Part shown: positions 24,058 through 32,654 of the stretch, piece by piece
Position numbering within the stretch: position 1 is the first letter of the stretch
How the letters are laid out: each line of letters starts with the position of its first letter
NCBI GenBank assembly: GCA_900544345.1
Contig: UQUR01000005.1
Span: forward strand, 69,422 to 133,421
Source: an uncultured Sutterella sp.
GTDB lineage: Bacteria > Pseudomonadota > Gammaproteobacteria > Burkholderiales > Burkholderiaceae_F
Length of the DNA stretch: 64,000 bases
Direction: 5' to 3'
Translations under genes and position numbers: made by a program
Notes under the pieces: model-generated
What the model was told of the DNA's origin: nothing
Seen by the model: the letters and a program-made list of their open reading frames with translations, nothing else
Database searches by the model: none

Positions 24058-25650
24058 ATGTCTAAAAAATTACTTGTTGTGGTCCTGGCGACAATGCTGG
24101 GAGGCGCGCAGGCTGAGACCCTGCGTTTTGCCAGTCAAGGCGACTTTCTCACTTTTGACGTGCACAGTCAAAATGAGTCCTTGAATTCAAGCGCAACGGG
24201 TTATTTGTACGATTCTTTATTTGCTTACGATAAGAACATGAAAGTGATCCCGTGGTTGGCTGAATCCTGGAGCCGCAATGAGGAAAATACTGGCTGGCTT
24301 TTAAAAATTCGTAAAGGTGTCAAATTTCATGAAGGGCAAGTACTGACTGCCCGTGATGTTGCCTTTTCTCTCAATAGAGCACTTGAGCCATCAAGTCAGT
24401 TTAAAAACAATATGCTGGGTATCCAATCAGCTAAGGTTGTAGATGACAATACAGTGCTTGTAGAAACAACTTCTGCAAGCCCTTTGTTTTTCAGGCAACT
24501 CATTGATGTCCGAATCATCAACTACGAATGGGCTAAAGCGCACAATGCTTTGCATCCGCAAAATGCTAGTAGCAACGAAGAATCTTTTATGGCTCGCCAT
24601 GCCAATGGAACGGGACCTTTTAAGCTTGAAAGCCGTGATGTTGACGTAAAAACAGTCTTTGTTGAAAATCCTGATTGGTGGAACAAAGGCTACAAAACAG
24701 GTAACGTCACCCGCATTGAATACACGCCGATTGCTTCTAACGCAACTCGTACGGCAGCGCTTTTGTCCGGTCAAGTTGATCTCGTCATCGACCCTCCGAC
24801 TCAAGATATTGCTCGCTTGGAAAAAAGTCCTGATGTGACCGTGCGCACGGGAACAGAAAACCGAGTCGTACTGCTTACACTGGATCAATTTACAGATCAA
24901 CCTAAATTTGTCCAAGTGCCCGGAAAAAATAATGTCAATCCCTTCAAAGATAAGCGTGTGCGTCAAGCGTTGTACGAGGCGATTGATATCAAAGCGATTC
25001 AACGAGCTGTGATGCGCGGACGTTCTGTTCCGACAGGCACAATTATCGCGAGCTCTATTAACGGTTGGACGCCGGATTTAGCCAAACGCTACCCCTACAA
25101 TCCTCAGCACGCCAAACAATTACTCAAGGAAGCTGGCTACCCCAATGGCTTTAGCTTCACAATTGATACGCCTAATAACCGCTGGATCAATGATGAGGCA
25201 ATTACAAAAGCTATTGCTTCCATGTGGTCGAAAATCGGTTTAACGGTTAGTGTCAATGCTATGCCCCGTTCGCAATTCTTCCCGAAAATTTTGTCTTTGA
25301 ACTCTTCGGCATATCTTGTCGCTTGGGGCATTAATACTTTTGACGGGCTCTACGGGCTACAAAGTTTGTCACAAACTTTTGATCCGAAAACCGGCAAAGG
25401 TTTAGCGAATCTTGGTCGTGTAAGCGACAAACGAATTGATGATTTAATAGATCGCATAGAAGTTGAAGCTGATGATGGCAAGCGTACGCAGATGATTGCA
25501 GAGGCCTTGCAGATCGAAAAAGAAAACTATTACCACATTCCACTTCATGAGCAGTCTCTGACTTGGGCCATGCGCAAAAATATTGATGCGCAGGTCACTC
25601 CCAATAACAGAGTCGATGCATTGTCGGTTACGGTTCATCCGGTTAAATAA
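24058..25650 (+). CDS. dppA: dipeptide-type ABC transporter substrate-binding protein
   Basis: 530 residues, periplasmic, signal peptide about 1-19 (ends GGAQA-E). Family-5 solute-binding blocks are present: GVKFHEGQVLTARDVAFSLNRAL, HANGTGPFKLESRDVDVKT, NPFKDKRVRQALYEAIDIKAI and KQLLKEAGYPNGFSFTID. It leads an operon with two permeases and two ATPases in the standard dpp order. It is paralogous over its full length to the divergent, Trp-attenuated receptor, sharing for example SQNESLN/AQNESLN and TRTAALLSGQVD. No Trp leader is seen on this side. The dpp name reflects gene order; the ligand could be dipeptides, glutathione or another small compound. Confidence 0.88.
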   Translation: MSKKLLVVVLATMLGGAQAETLRFASQGDFLTFDVHSQNESLNSSATGYLYDSLFAYDKNMKVIPWLAESWSRNEENTGWLLKIRKGVKFHEGQVLTARDVAFSLNRALEPSSQFKNNMLGIQSAKVVDDNTVLVETTSASPLFFRQLIDVRIINYEWAKAHNALHPQNASSNEESFMARHANGTGPFKLESRDVDVKTVFVENPDWWNKGYKTGNVTRIEYTPIASNATRTAALLSGQVDLVIDPPTQDIARLEKSPDVTVRTGTENRVVLLTLDQFTDQPKFVQVPGKNNVNPFKDKRVRQALYEAIDIKAIQRAVMRGRSVPTGTIIASSINGWTPDLAKRYPYNPQHAKQLLKEAGYPNGFSFTIDTPNNRWINDEAITKAIASMWSKIGLTVSVNAMPRSQFFPKILSLNSSAYLVAWGINTFDGLYGLQSLSQTFDPKTGKGLANLGRVSDKRIDDLIDRIEVEADDGKRTQMIAEALQIEKENYYHIPLHEQSLTWAMRKNIDAQVTPNNRVDALSVTVHPVK

Positions 25651-25675
25651 TCAATCTTTGCATTAGCTTAAGAAG

Positions 25676-25730
25676 GTCGGAGCTGCTCGGAAAGTACACT
25701 TTCTACTGTACTTTCTGCAGTTGCTCTGAC
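25676..25730 (+). promoter_or_regulatory. intercistronic stem-loop between dppA and dppB
   Basis: GAAAGTACA and TGTACTTTC form the top stem (about 25689-25715), and GTCGGAGC/GCTCTGAC the base. There is no U tract. Such structures between a binding-protein gene and its permease genes commonly protect the upstream mRNA and keep receptor in excess. Confidence 0.6.
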
Positions 25731-25757
25731 TAGTCATGATTTTTAGAGATTGTCATC

Positions 25758-26738
25758 ATGTTGGAATTTTTTATCAGACGGCTTCTGCAAGCGATAGTGG
25801 TTCTTTTAACCGTTGCTTTTATTGCCTTTTTACTTTTTCAGTTTGTAGGCGACCCGGTCGCCCAGATGTTAGGTATTGAATCGACGCAGGCAGATCGTGA
25901 GCGGCTACGTGAAGCTTTAGGATTAAATGACCCGTTTTACGTCCAATTCTTTCACTTCATCGCTAACGCTCTGAGCGGAGATTTCGGTATCAGCCTGCGC
26001 CAAGGTACTCCTGTTTCTGAATTAATCGCAGAGCGTTTCCCTGCTACGTTTGAACTGGCACTTGTTAGTGTGGTTATTGCTACCTTAGTGGGTGTCACTT
26101 TGGGAGTAATTGTCGCGATTTACCGCAATACATTTCTGGCGCGCTTTCTGATGGGCTTTTCATTGGTTGGCATCAGTTTGCCTACCTTTTTAATCGGCAT
26201 CCTTTTCATTCTTGTTTTCTCTGTTTGGCTGGGCTGGTTGCCGAGCTACGGACGAGGTGAAGTTGTCGAACTCGGCTTCTGGACAACTGGTCTTTTAACG
26301 GCCGATGGGTTGATGCACCTGATTTTACCCGCATTGACTCTGTCTGTTTTTCAGCTAGCACTCATCATGCGCCTGGTGCGTGCAGAAATGTTAGAAGTTT
26401 TACGCTCTGACTTTATCAAGTTTGCAAGAGCAAGAGGGCTGTCTGAAAAATCTATTTATTTTCATCATGCGCTCAAAAACACATTGATACCGGTCATCAC
26501 CATCGTTGGATTGCAATTAGGCGGCATTATTGCCTTTTCCATCGTCACTGAAACGGTCTTTCAATGGCCCGGACTTGGTTTGTTGTTTATCCAAGCAGTG
26601 CAATTTGCGGATATTCCAGTAATGACTGCTTACTTATGCTTAATTGCTTTGATGTTTGTTCTGATCAACTTCATTGTCGATTGGCTCTATACCGTAGTAG
26701 ATCCACGGCTCAAACCCGGTTTGAAAAAGAGTCATTAG
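25758..26738 (+). CDS. dppB: dipeptide-type ABC transporter permease DppB
   Basis: 326 residues with about six transmembrane helices. It shows the OppB/DppB start (LEFFIRRLLQAIVVLLTVAFIAFLLF), the periplasmic segment GDPVAQMLG, and the EAA loop RARGLSEKSIYFHHALKNTLIPVITIVG that contacts the ATPases. The C-terminal LYTVVDPRLK is family-typical. It follows dppA after a 107-base gap with a stem-loop. Confidence 0.94.
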   Translation: MLEFFIRRLLQAIVVLLTVAFIAFLLFQFVGDPVAQMLGIESTQADRERLREALGLNDPFYVQFFHFIANALSGDFGISLRQGTPVSELIAERFPATFELALVSVVIATLVGVTLGVIVAIYRNTFLARFLMGFSLVGISLPTFLIGILFILVFSVWLGWLPSYGRGEVVELGFWTTGLLTADGLMHLILPALTLSVFQLALIMRLVRAEMLEVLRSDFIKFARARGLSEKSIYFHHALKNTLIPVITIVGLQLGGIIAFSIVTETVFQWPGLGLLFIQAVQFADIPVMTAYLCLIALMFVLINFIVDWLYTVVDPRLKPGLKKSH

Positions 26739-26753
26739 AAAAAGGAGACAGTG

Positions 26754-27680
26754 ATGAAAGAACGGTTATCTGATTTTTTTGAAACCATCCGAGACAGTGA
26801 TTTAAGTTGGAATTTCAGACACTCTCCAATCGCTATCTGTGCCTTGTTTGTCACATTGGTTTTAATGTTATCGGCCCTTTTTGCTCAGGCAATTGCTCCC
26901 TTTAACCCCTATGATCTGGCTTCGCTCGATTTAATGAATGCCCACTTGGGACCTTCATGGACGGAAATGGGTGATGAGCGTTTCTGGTTGGGAACAGATG
27001 ATCAGGGCCGAGACTTGTACTCAACAATTCTCTACGGTTTACGCCTGTCATTGAAAATCGGCTTAATTTCCGTTTTGCTCTCACTCATTTTGGGAGTTGT
27101 TTTGGGATTAATCTCCGGCTTTGTAGGTGGGCGGCTTGATGCCTGCATTATGCGTATCTGCGACATCATGTTGAGCTTCCCGGCTATTTTGATTGCCCTG
27201 CTCATTGACGGTATCGCACGAGCAAGCTTATCTCAGCAGGTACACGATGAGTTGGCTGAACCTGTTTTAATTTTGGCGATCACCCTATCTGGCTGGGTTC
27301 AATATGCCAGAACGGTCCGCGGACAAACTCTTGTTGAAAAACAAAAAGATTACGTCAGTGCGGCCCGGTTGATCGGTGCAGGCACAGGACGCATTTTATT
27401 TAAGCATCTGATGCCCAATGTCATGAGTGCCGTTTTGGTTTTAGCAACTGTGCATGTAGGAACGGCCGTGATTACGGAAGCTACCCTATCTTTTTTGGGT
27501 GTGGGTGTTCCTCCGACTACTCCCTCTCTAGGAACCCTTATCCGTGTTGGTAATGAGTTTTTATTTTCTGGAGAATGGTGGATCACAATTTTCCCTGGAT
27601 TGGCTTTAGTGGCCTTAGTACTCTCTGTTAACTTATTGGGGGATTGGCTTCGAGATGCTCTCAATCCCAAATTGCGCTAG
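26754..27680 (+). CDS. dppC: dipeptide-type ABC transporter permease DppC
   Basis: 308 residues, partner of DppB. Its hydrophobic N-terminal helix is followed by the DppC motif HLGTDDQGRDLYS-type segment (here WLGTDDQGRDLYSTILYGLRLSLKIG). The EAA loop AARLIGAGTGRILFKHLMPNVM is present and the chain ends LGDWLRDALNPKLR. AAGGAG is 6 bases before ATG 26754, preferred to GTG 26751. It sits 15 bases after dppB. Confidence 0.94.
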   Translation: MKERLSDFFETIRDSDLSWNFRHSPIAICALFVTLVLMLSALFAQAIAPFNPYDLASLDLMNAHLGPSWTEMGDERFWLGTDDQGRDLYSTILYGLRLSLKIGLISVLLSLILGVVLGLISGFVGGRLDACIMRICDIMLSFPAILIALLIDGIARASLSQQVHDELAEPVLILAITLSGWVQYARTVRGQTLVEKQKDYVSAARLIGAGTGRILFKHLMPNVMSAVLVLATVHVGTAVITEATLSFLGVGVPPTTPSLGTLIRVGNEFLFSGEWWITIFPGLALVALVLSVNLLGDWLRDALNPKLR

Positions 27681-27689
27681 GAGTTCATC

Positions 27690-28691
27690 ATGGCAGACAA
27701 TGTTTTAGAAGTTAAACATCTGCGGGTAGAATTCCCGACCCGCAAAGGCGTGCTGGTTGCCGTTGATGATGTCAGTTTTGAAATTGCAGAGGGAGAAATA
27801 CTTGGTTTGGTCGGCGAGTCCGGAGCTGGCAAATCAATGACCGGATCGGCAGTGATTGGATTATTGCAGCCACCCGGACACGTTGCCGCAGGGCAAATCA
27901 TTGTTGACGGGCAACAAATCGAGCACCTGTCGGATTCAAAAATGGCTGACATCCGAGGAAAGTTGATCGGAGCCATTTTTCAAGACCCACTGACATCTCT
28001 TGATCCGTTAATGACGGTGGGAGATCAGCTAGTTGAAACCATCATGCGCCACTTGCCTCTTGACACTAAAGCAGCAAGGGCAAGAGCAATTGAATTACTT
28101 GAAAAAACAGGCATTCCAGCTCCTCAAAAACGATTCTCTCAATATCCCCATGAGTTCTCGGGCGGAATGCGTCAAAGAGTGGTTATTGCATTGGCACTTG
28201 CTGCCAAACCTAAGTTGATCATTGCCGATGAACCGACGACAGCGTTAGATGTATCGGTACAGGCTCAAATCATTGATCTACTCAAAGAGCTAGCTAGGGA
28301 ATATCACTCGGGCATCATGCTCATTACCCACGATATGGGAGTGATCGCTGAAACAGCTGATCGTGTAGCTGTGATGTACTCGGGACGCATTGTGGAAATC
28401 GGTCCGGTTGCAGAGGTGCTTCATAACCCTAAGCACCCTTATACCAAAGGATTAATGGCTGCAATTCCGGATATGAGAGAATCGGGAGGATTTTTGCATC
28501 AAATTGAAGGCTCTATGCCGAGTTTGGCCAATATACCCTCAGGTTGCGCTTTCCATAATCGCTGCAGCTTTAAAGTACCCCAATGTTCGCAATGCCGTCC
28601 CCATTTAATACAAGCTACTTCAAAGCATCAAGTCGCCTGTTGGCTTATTGAAAACAAAAAGCAACAACCGGTACTGGGAGAGGAAAAATGA
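27690..28691 (+). CDS. dppD: dipeptide-type ABC transporter ATPase DppD
   Basis: 333 residues. Walker A GESGAGKS, signature FSGGMRQRVVIALAL, Walker B LIIADEPTTALD and H-loop LITHDMG are intact. The C-terminal cysteine-bearing extension (GCAFHNRCSFKVPQCSQC) is the iron-sulfur-like oligo/dipeptide domain seen in this subfamily. AGGAG precedes the ATG by 6 bases. It overlaps dppF by four bases (ATGA). Confidence 0.94.
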   Translation: MADNVLEVKHLRVEFPTRKGVLVAVDDVSFEIAEGEILGLVGESGAGKSMTGSAVIGLLQPPGHVAAGQIIVDGQQIEHLSDSKMADIRGKLIGAIFQDPLTSLDPLMTVGDQLVETIMRHLPLDTKAARARAIELLEKTGIPAPQKRFSQYPHEFSGGMRQRVVIALALAAKPKLIIADEPTTALDVSVQAQIIDLLKELAREYHSGIMLITHDMGVIAETADRVAVMYSGRIVEIGPVAEVLHNPKHPYTKGLMAAIPDMRESGGFLHQIEGSMPSLANIPSGCAFHNRCSFKVPQCSQCRPHLIQATSKHQVACWLIENKKQQPVLGEEK

Positions 28692-29746
28692 TCAAACAGA
28701 ATCAAAAGGATATTTTGGTACAAGTTCGTCATGTCAGCAAAAATTTTGATGTTTCCGATCCCTGGTTGACGCGCATGATCAATCACACGGGAAAGATGAC
28801 ACTTAAAGCTGTAGAAGATTTAAATTTTGAAATTCATAAGGGAGAAATTCTGTCCTTAGTTGGCGAATCAGGGTGCGGTAAGAGCACTACGGCAAAGTTA
28901 CTTTGCGGTTTGTATGAGCCTAGCGCCGGAGAGATTACTGTTGACGGCGTCAGCCTGTCAGCTCTTAACAATCCCAAGCAAAAAGAATTGGCTAAAACAC
29001 TGAGACGGCGAATCAACATGATCTTTCAGGATCCATTTGCGAGTTTAAATCCCCGATGGAGAGTCAGAGATATTATTGCTGAGCCAATTGTGGTCCAGAA
29101 ACTGTTGTCAACACAGAAACAAATCGATGAGCGTGTTGATGAACTAATGAGCCTCGTAAAACTCAATCCTGAAGACTCTGATAAGTTCCCGCATCAATTC
29201 TCCGGCGGTCAGCGTCAGCGTATTTCCATTGCAAGAGCATTGGCGAGCAACCCTGAATTTCTCATCTGTGACGAGCCCACTTCTGCTTTAGACGTGAGCG
29301 TTCAGGCGCAGATTCTGAATTTAATGCTTTCCGTTCAAAAAAAGGCTGGATTGACCTACCTGTTTATCTCTCACAACCTGTCTGTCGTTCATCATATCTC
29401 CGACAGAGTAGGAGTAATGTATTTGGGGCGTCTGGTCGAGTTAGCCCCCAAAAAGAAACTATTTGCCTCACCTAAGCATCCCTACACCAAGATGCTTTTA
29501 GATGCTATTCCGGATATTAATATGACCGGAAAACCAAGGGTTCGTATTGAGGGAGAGGTTCCCAATCCCTTAAATCCTCCGTCAGGCTGCGCCTTTCATC
29601 CTAGATGCCCTTATGCTACGGAGCGTTGCAGAAAGGACATTCCCCAATTAATGGAATATGAAGAAGAGGGACAAAAGGCTAGTGTGGCTTGTCACCTTTT
29701 TAAAAAAGATGAATCTCAGCAAAACTCAACCGATCATGAACAATAA
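28688..29746 (+). CDS. dppF: dipeptide-type ABC transporter ATPase DppF
   Basis: 352 residues. Walker A GESGCGKST, signature FSGGQRQRISIARAL, Walker B LICDEPTSALD, H-loop FISHNLS, and the C-terminal GCAFHPRCPYATERC domain are present. It forms the ATPase heterodimer with DppD and is the last gene of the dpp operon; no clear terminator separates it from the rhodanese gene 63 bases on. Confidence 0.94.
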   Translation: MIKQNQKDILVQVRHVSKNFDVSDPWLTRMINHTGKMTLKAVEDLNFEIHKGEILSLVGESGCGKSTTAKLLCGLYEPSAGEITVDGVSLSALNNPKQKELAKTLRRRINMIFQDPFASLNPRWRVRDIIAEPIVVQKLLSTQKQIDERVDELMSLVKLNPEDSDKFPHQFSGGQRQRISIARALASNPEFLICDEPTSALDVSVQAQILNLMLSVQKKAGLTYLFISHNLSVVHHISDRVGVMYLGRLVELAPKKKLFASPKHPYTKMLLDAIPDINMTGKPRVRIEGEVPNPLNPPSGCAFHPRCPYATERCRKDIPQLMEYEEEGQKASVACHLFKKDESQQNSTDHEQ

Positions 29747-29809
29747 TGCTTCTTTGAAACAATCTTGCGCTATAGTCACTACGTCTGCGTTATTTTGAAG
29801 GAGACTGAG

Positions 29810-30247
29810 ATGAAAAAGATTCCCCTCGTTTCTCTTTTAATCGGTTCAATGTTGCTCTCTGGTAGCGCTTTTGCCCTTGAACCCGTTGAACCTCAACCGG
29901 CTACACCTCTGACTTTTGAAAATCCCGCTTACCAAAAGGTTGTTCCTGCGCAAGCACGTGAAATGATAAAAGAAGGAGTTGTTGTCATTGATGTACGTAA
30001 TCCCATTGAGCGCCTAACTGAAGGCTATATCAAGGGTTCAGTCAATGTACCGCTGTCATCACTGAAAGTCGGTGCCAAATTGACCGCTGCGCCGGACTTT
30101 AATCAAAAAATCCTAGTTCATTGCCGCACTGGTGTTCGTGCCGAAAATGCCTCCAAAATTTTGGTTCAGACCGGCTACAAACACGTCTACAACATGTACG
30201 GCATCCTTCAATGGCCTTATGAACTTGAAAATGCCCCTCAAAAATAG
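29810..30247 (+). CDS. periplasmic rhodanese-domain protein
   Basis: 145 residues with a signal peptide (about 1-22, ending GSAFA-L) and a single rhodanese domain. The active-site loop CRTGVR starts at Cys105, and DVRNPIER and GSVNVPLSS are the usual CH2-like motifs. Such exported single-domain rhodaneses (PspE-like) transfer or carry persulfide sulfur in the periplasm. The start is ATG 29810 with AAGGAG 7 bases before it; the frame opens at 29765. It may be transcribed with dppF, but no functional link is evident. Confidence 0.9.
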   Translation: MKKIPLVSLLIGSMLLSGSAFALEPVEPQPATPLTFENPAYQKVVPAQAREMIKEGVVVIDVRNPIERLTEGYIKGSVNVPLSSLKVGAKLTAAPDFNQKILVHCRTGVRAENASKILVQTGYKHVYNMYGILQWPYELENAPQK

Positions 30248-30257
30248 TTAAGTTTTC

Positions 30258-30290
30258 CTCGGGCAATTCTTTCTATCAGAATTGCCCGAG
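30258..30290. terminator. convergent hairpin between the rhodanese gene and trpB
   Basis: CTCGGGCAATTCT (30258-30270) and AGAATTGCCCGAG (30278-30290) form a 13-bp perfect stem without a strong U tract, shared by the two converging transcripts. Confidence 0.75.
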
Positions 30291-30299
30291 ATACTTCCC

Positions 30300-31550
30300 T
30301 CAAAGTAAACCGTGCTTTTGCTTAAATCTCTTTAGCGATTCTTTCGTTAAGTGTCCGTCGGTGAGAATCCCTTCTTTTTCGAAGCGCTCATACACTTGGA
30401 AAATATCCTTATCACCCCTGCCCGATAAATTAACAATAAATTTCTGCTCTTGTTGCGGATACATTTTGGCTAGTTTGATTGCGTATGCCAATGCGTGAGA
30501 ACTTTCCAATGCGGGAATAATGCCCTCTTCAAGACTTAAAAGCATGAAAGCCTGCAGGGCTTCAACGTCTGTTGCCCCTACATATTGAGCTCTTCCAATT
30601 GACTGAAGGTAACAATGCTGAGGACCAACTGATGGAAAATCAAGACCAGCAGCAATGGAGTAAGACTCTTCAATTTCACCTTTTTCATTGACCATATTTA
30701 AAGCATTGGCCCCAAAAAACACTCCCTCGGTTCCGGTTTGTAAAACGCAACCGTGCTTGCCGCTTGAAATGCCGTAACCCGCAGGTTCCACACCAATTAA
30801 TTGGACGCATTTTTCTTCAATAAAGTCATTAAAGAGTCCAATAGCATTTGATCCTCCTCCCACACAGGCAATCACGGCATCAGGCAAAACTTTTTCTGCG
30901 GCTAAAAACTGCTTTTTAGCCTCTTCACCAATTACCTTCTGAAATTCTCTCACAATGGTCGGGAAAGGATGGGGACCAGCCGCAGTGCCTAATAGGTAGT
31001 GAGTCGTGTCTACATTTTCAATCCAATCATTTAGGGCCGCTTCACAAGCCTCTTTTAAAGTCCCCGAACCCTCTGCTACTGGAACCACTTTTGCTCCCAT
31101 TAATTCCATTCTGAAAACGTTGGGTTTTTGTCTTTCAACATCTTTAGCACCCATGTAAATCGTGCAGTCAAAACCCATCAGTGCACAAGCAAGAGCCGTT
31201 GCTACTCCATGCTGACCGGCACCGGTTTCAGCAATAATGCGTTTTTTACCCATACGGCGAGCTAATAGTGCTTGCCCTAAAACCTGATTCGTTTTATGAG
31301 CGCCACCATGCAATAAGTCTTCACGCTTTAAATAAATTTTTGTCCGAGTGCCCCGAGTCAGATTCCTGCACAGAGTCAGCGGCGTAGGACGCCCTGCATA
31401 CTGAGTTAAGAGTTCATGAAGTTCGGCTTTAAATGCTGGATCATTTTGAGCCTGACAAAAAGCCTCTTCAAGCTCTTTAAGGGCTGGTACAAGCGCTTCA
31501 GGAACAAATTGACCACCGAACTGTCCGAAGAAAGGATTTAATTGAGACAT
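30300..31550 (-). CDS. trpB: tryptophan synthase beta chain, orphan
   Basis: 416 residues. PLP enzyme joining indole and serine to make tryptophan. PLP lysine Lys86 in HGGAHKTNQVLG, catalytic Glu108 in AETGAGQHG, the phosphate loop GGGSNAIG and the C-terminal SGRGDKD are all intact. Usually trpA lies next to trpB and channels indole to it; here the downstream neighbour is the convergent rhodanese gene and upstream is an aldo/keto reductase, so no trp gene adjoins. Expression is governed by a Trp leader peptide and attenuator (31609-31724) behind a sigma-70-type promoter. TrpB alone can use free indole, which gut bacteria encounter. Whether trpA exists elsewhere cannot be seen. Confidence 0.95.
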   Translation of the reverse strand: MSQLNPFFGQFGGQFVPEALVPALKELEEAFCQAQNDPAFKAELHELLTQYAGRPTPLTLCRNLTRGTRTKIYLKREDLLHGGAHKTNQVLGQALLARRMGKKRIIAETGAGQHGVATALACALMGFDCTIYMGAKDVERQKPNVFRMELMGAKVVPVAEGSGTLKEACEAALNDWIENVDTTHYLLGTAAGPHPFPTIVREFQKVIGEEAKKQFLAAEKVLPDAVIACVGGGSNAIGLFNDFIEEKCVQLIGVEPAGYGISSGKHGCVLQTGTEGVFFGANALNMVNEKGEIEESYSIAAGLDFPSVGPQHCYLQSIGRAQYVGATDVEALQAFMLLSLEEGIIPALESSHALAYAIKLAKMYPQQEQKFIVNLSGRGDKDIFQVYERFEKEGILTDGHLTKESLKRFKQKHGLL

Positions 31551-31608
31551 AAGTCGCTCCTCAATCTTGCCTTAATTGAGTGGACTTATATGGATGAAAG
31601 AGAAGACT

Positions 31609-31675
31609 AAAAATAAACCCGCGTCAATTAAGGCGGGTTTATGAAAAATCGTTGCAACAACCTCAGGCACCCGCT
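31609..31675 (-). promoter_or_regulatory. trpB transcription attenuator
   Basis: On the minus strand GCGGGT (segment 2, about 31674-31669) pairs with ACCCGC (segment 3), while segment 3 AAACCCGC (31640-31633) pairs alternatively with segment 4 GCGGGTTT (31622-31615), followed by ATTTTTAG: a terminator. The Trp-leader end GGCAC pairs with GTGCC as 1:2. This is the full mutually exclusive set of a trp attenuator. Confidence 0.92.
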
Positions 31676-31676
31676 T

Positions 31677-31724
31677 TTAGGAGTGCCACCACCAAGAATG
31701 AGAAGGTTGAAAGCGAACGATCAT
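31677..31724 (-). CDS. trpL: trp operon leader peptide
   Basis: A 15-codon peptide, MIVRFQPSHSWWWHS, ending in TAA at 31677, just before the attenuator stems. Three consecutive Trp codons (11-13) are the tryptophan sensor. The ATG is about 21 bases downstream of the predicted transcription start; the ribosome binding site is weak (GGAAAA). Confidence 0.9.
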   Translation of the reverse strand: MIVRFQPSHSWWWHS

Positions 31725-31751
31725 AATTAAAATTTTCCAAACAATGAGAGC

Positions 31752-31779
31752 AGTTTAGCATACGTGCTTTATTTTTCAA
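31752..31779 (-). promoter_or_regulatory. trpL-trpB promoter
   Basis: On the minus strand: -35 TTGAAA (31779-31774), 16-base spacer, -10 TAAACT (31757-31752). The start would be near 31745, before the leader peptide. Confidence 0.7.
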
Positions 31780-31798
31780 ACAGCCATCTAGTCAAAAA

Positions 31799-32617
31799 TC
31801 AGTACCAGTCGTGCTTTTCATGGCGATCCAGCGCTGCTATTTGAACCATTTCCTCATCGGTTAAGGAAAAATCAAACAATAAAATATTTTCTCTGATGTG
31901 CTCGGCACTTACTGAACCAGGAATAACGGCCACATTACGTTGTAAATGCCAGCGAAGAACAATCTGAGCCACGGTTTTGCCATGATTGCAGGCAATTTGT
32001 TGCAGCACCGGATTCTTAAAGAGGTCAGCTGCGTGCCCGCGCCCACCAAACGGATACCAGCTCTGAACCTGTATGCCTAATGTCTGAATATGCTCGATAA
32101 CTAAACTATCCTGATAAAGGGGATGGATTTCGTTTTGAATCAAAATAGGTTTGACTTTTATTTGAGGTAAAAAACGGTTACATTCACGCACGTAGTAGCA
32201 AGAAATACCACCCGCACGAATCTGCCCTCTTTCAATCGCCTTTTCAATTGCCTGATAAGCCTTCACATCGTTGTTGGCCGGATGATGAAGCATCAGAATG
32301 TCAATATAGTCCAAATCCAGTTTTTGCAAAGCTAATTCAATGGCTGCTTCGGCTTTCTCATATTGATCAGGATAGAGCTTTGTCTGAATGATTATCTGAT
32401 CCCTAGAAATGCTTGACTCTCTTACGGCACGTCCTACTTCAGATTCATTCTCATAAAAAGAAGCTGTGTCGATGAGTTTATAACCTGAATCTATGGCTAA
32501 ACGCACAGACTGGATACACTGAGCACCTCTCATTGCCCAAGTACCTAAACCCACCATCGGTAAAACAAAACCACAGGCTAATTTTTTCTCTAGAGAAACC
32601 ACCATTACCTTTCCCAT
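31799..32617 (-). CDS. aldo/keto reductase
   Basis: 272 residues, NADPH-dependent TIM-barrel oxidoreductase of the AKR5-like (2,5-diketo-gluconate reductase) class. The catalytic tetrad is Asp50, Tyr55, Lys80 and His111, and WHLQRNVAVIPGSVSAEHIRENI is the NADP phosphate-binding segment. The substrate is unknown; the family reduces short aldehydes and ketones such as methylglyoxal. The start is uncertain: ATG 32617 lacks a Shine-Dalgarno, while GGGAAAGG inside the frame could serve ATG 32605 or GTG 32602. It lies head to tail with trpB, whose promoter abuts its stop codon, so the two may be partly co-transcribed. Confidence 0.88.
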   Translation of the reverse strand: MGKVMVVSLEKKLACGFVLPMVGLGTWAMRGAQCIQSVRLAIDSGYKLIDTASFYENESEVGRAVRESSISRDQIIIQTKLYPDQYEKAEAAIELALQKLDLDYIDILMLHHPANNDVKAYQAIEKAIERGQIRAGGISCYYVRECNRFLPQIKVKPILIQNEIHPLYQDSLVIEHIQTLGIQVQSWYPFGGRGHAADLFKNPVLQQIACNHGKTVAQIVLRWHLQRNVAVIPGSVSAEHIRENILLFDFSLTDEEMVQIAALDRHEKHDWY

Positions 32618-32618
32618 T

Positions 32619-32651
32619 GAAAAAAGACGCTAGATTCAAGCGTCCTTTTTT
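32619..32651 (-). terminator. terminator of the cystine-type ABC operon
   Basis: AAAAAAGACGC and GCGTCCTTTTTT flank a 9-base loop; on the minus strand it ends the operon whose last gene stops at 32655. Confidence 0.8.
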
Positions 32652-32654
32652 GCT

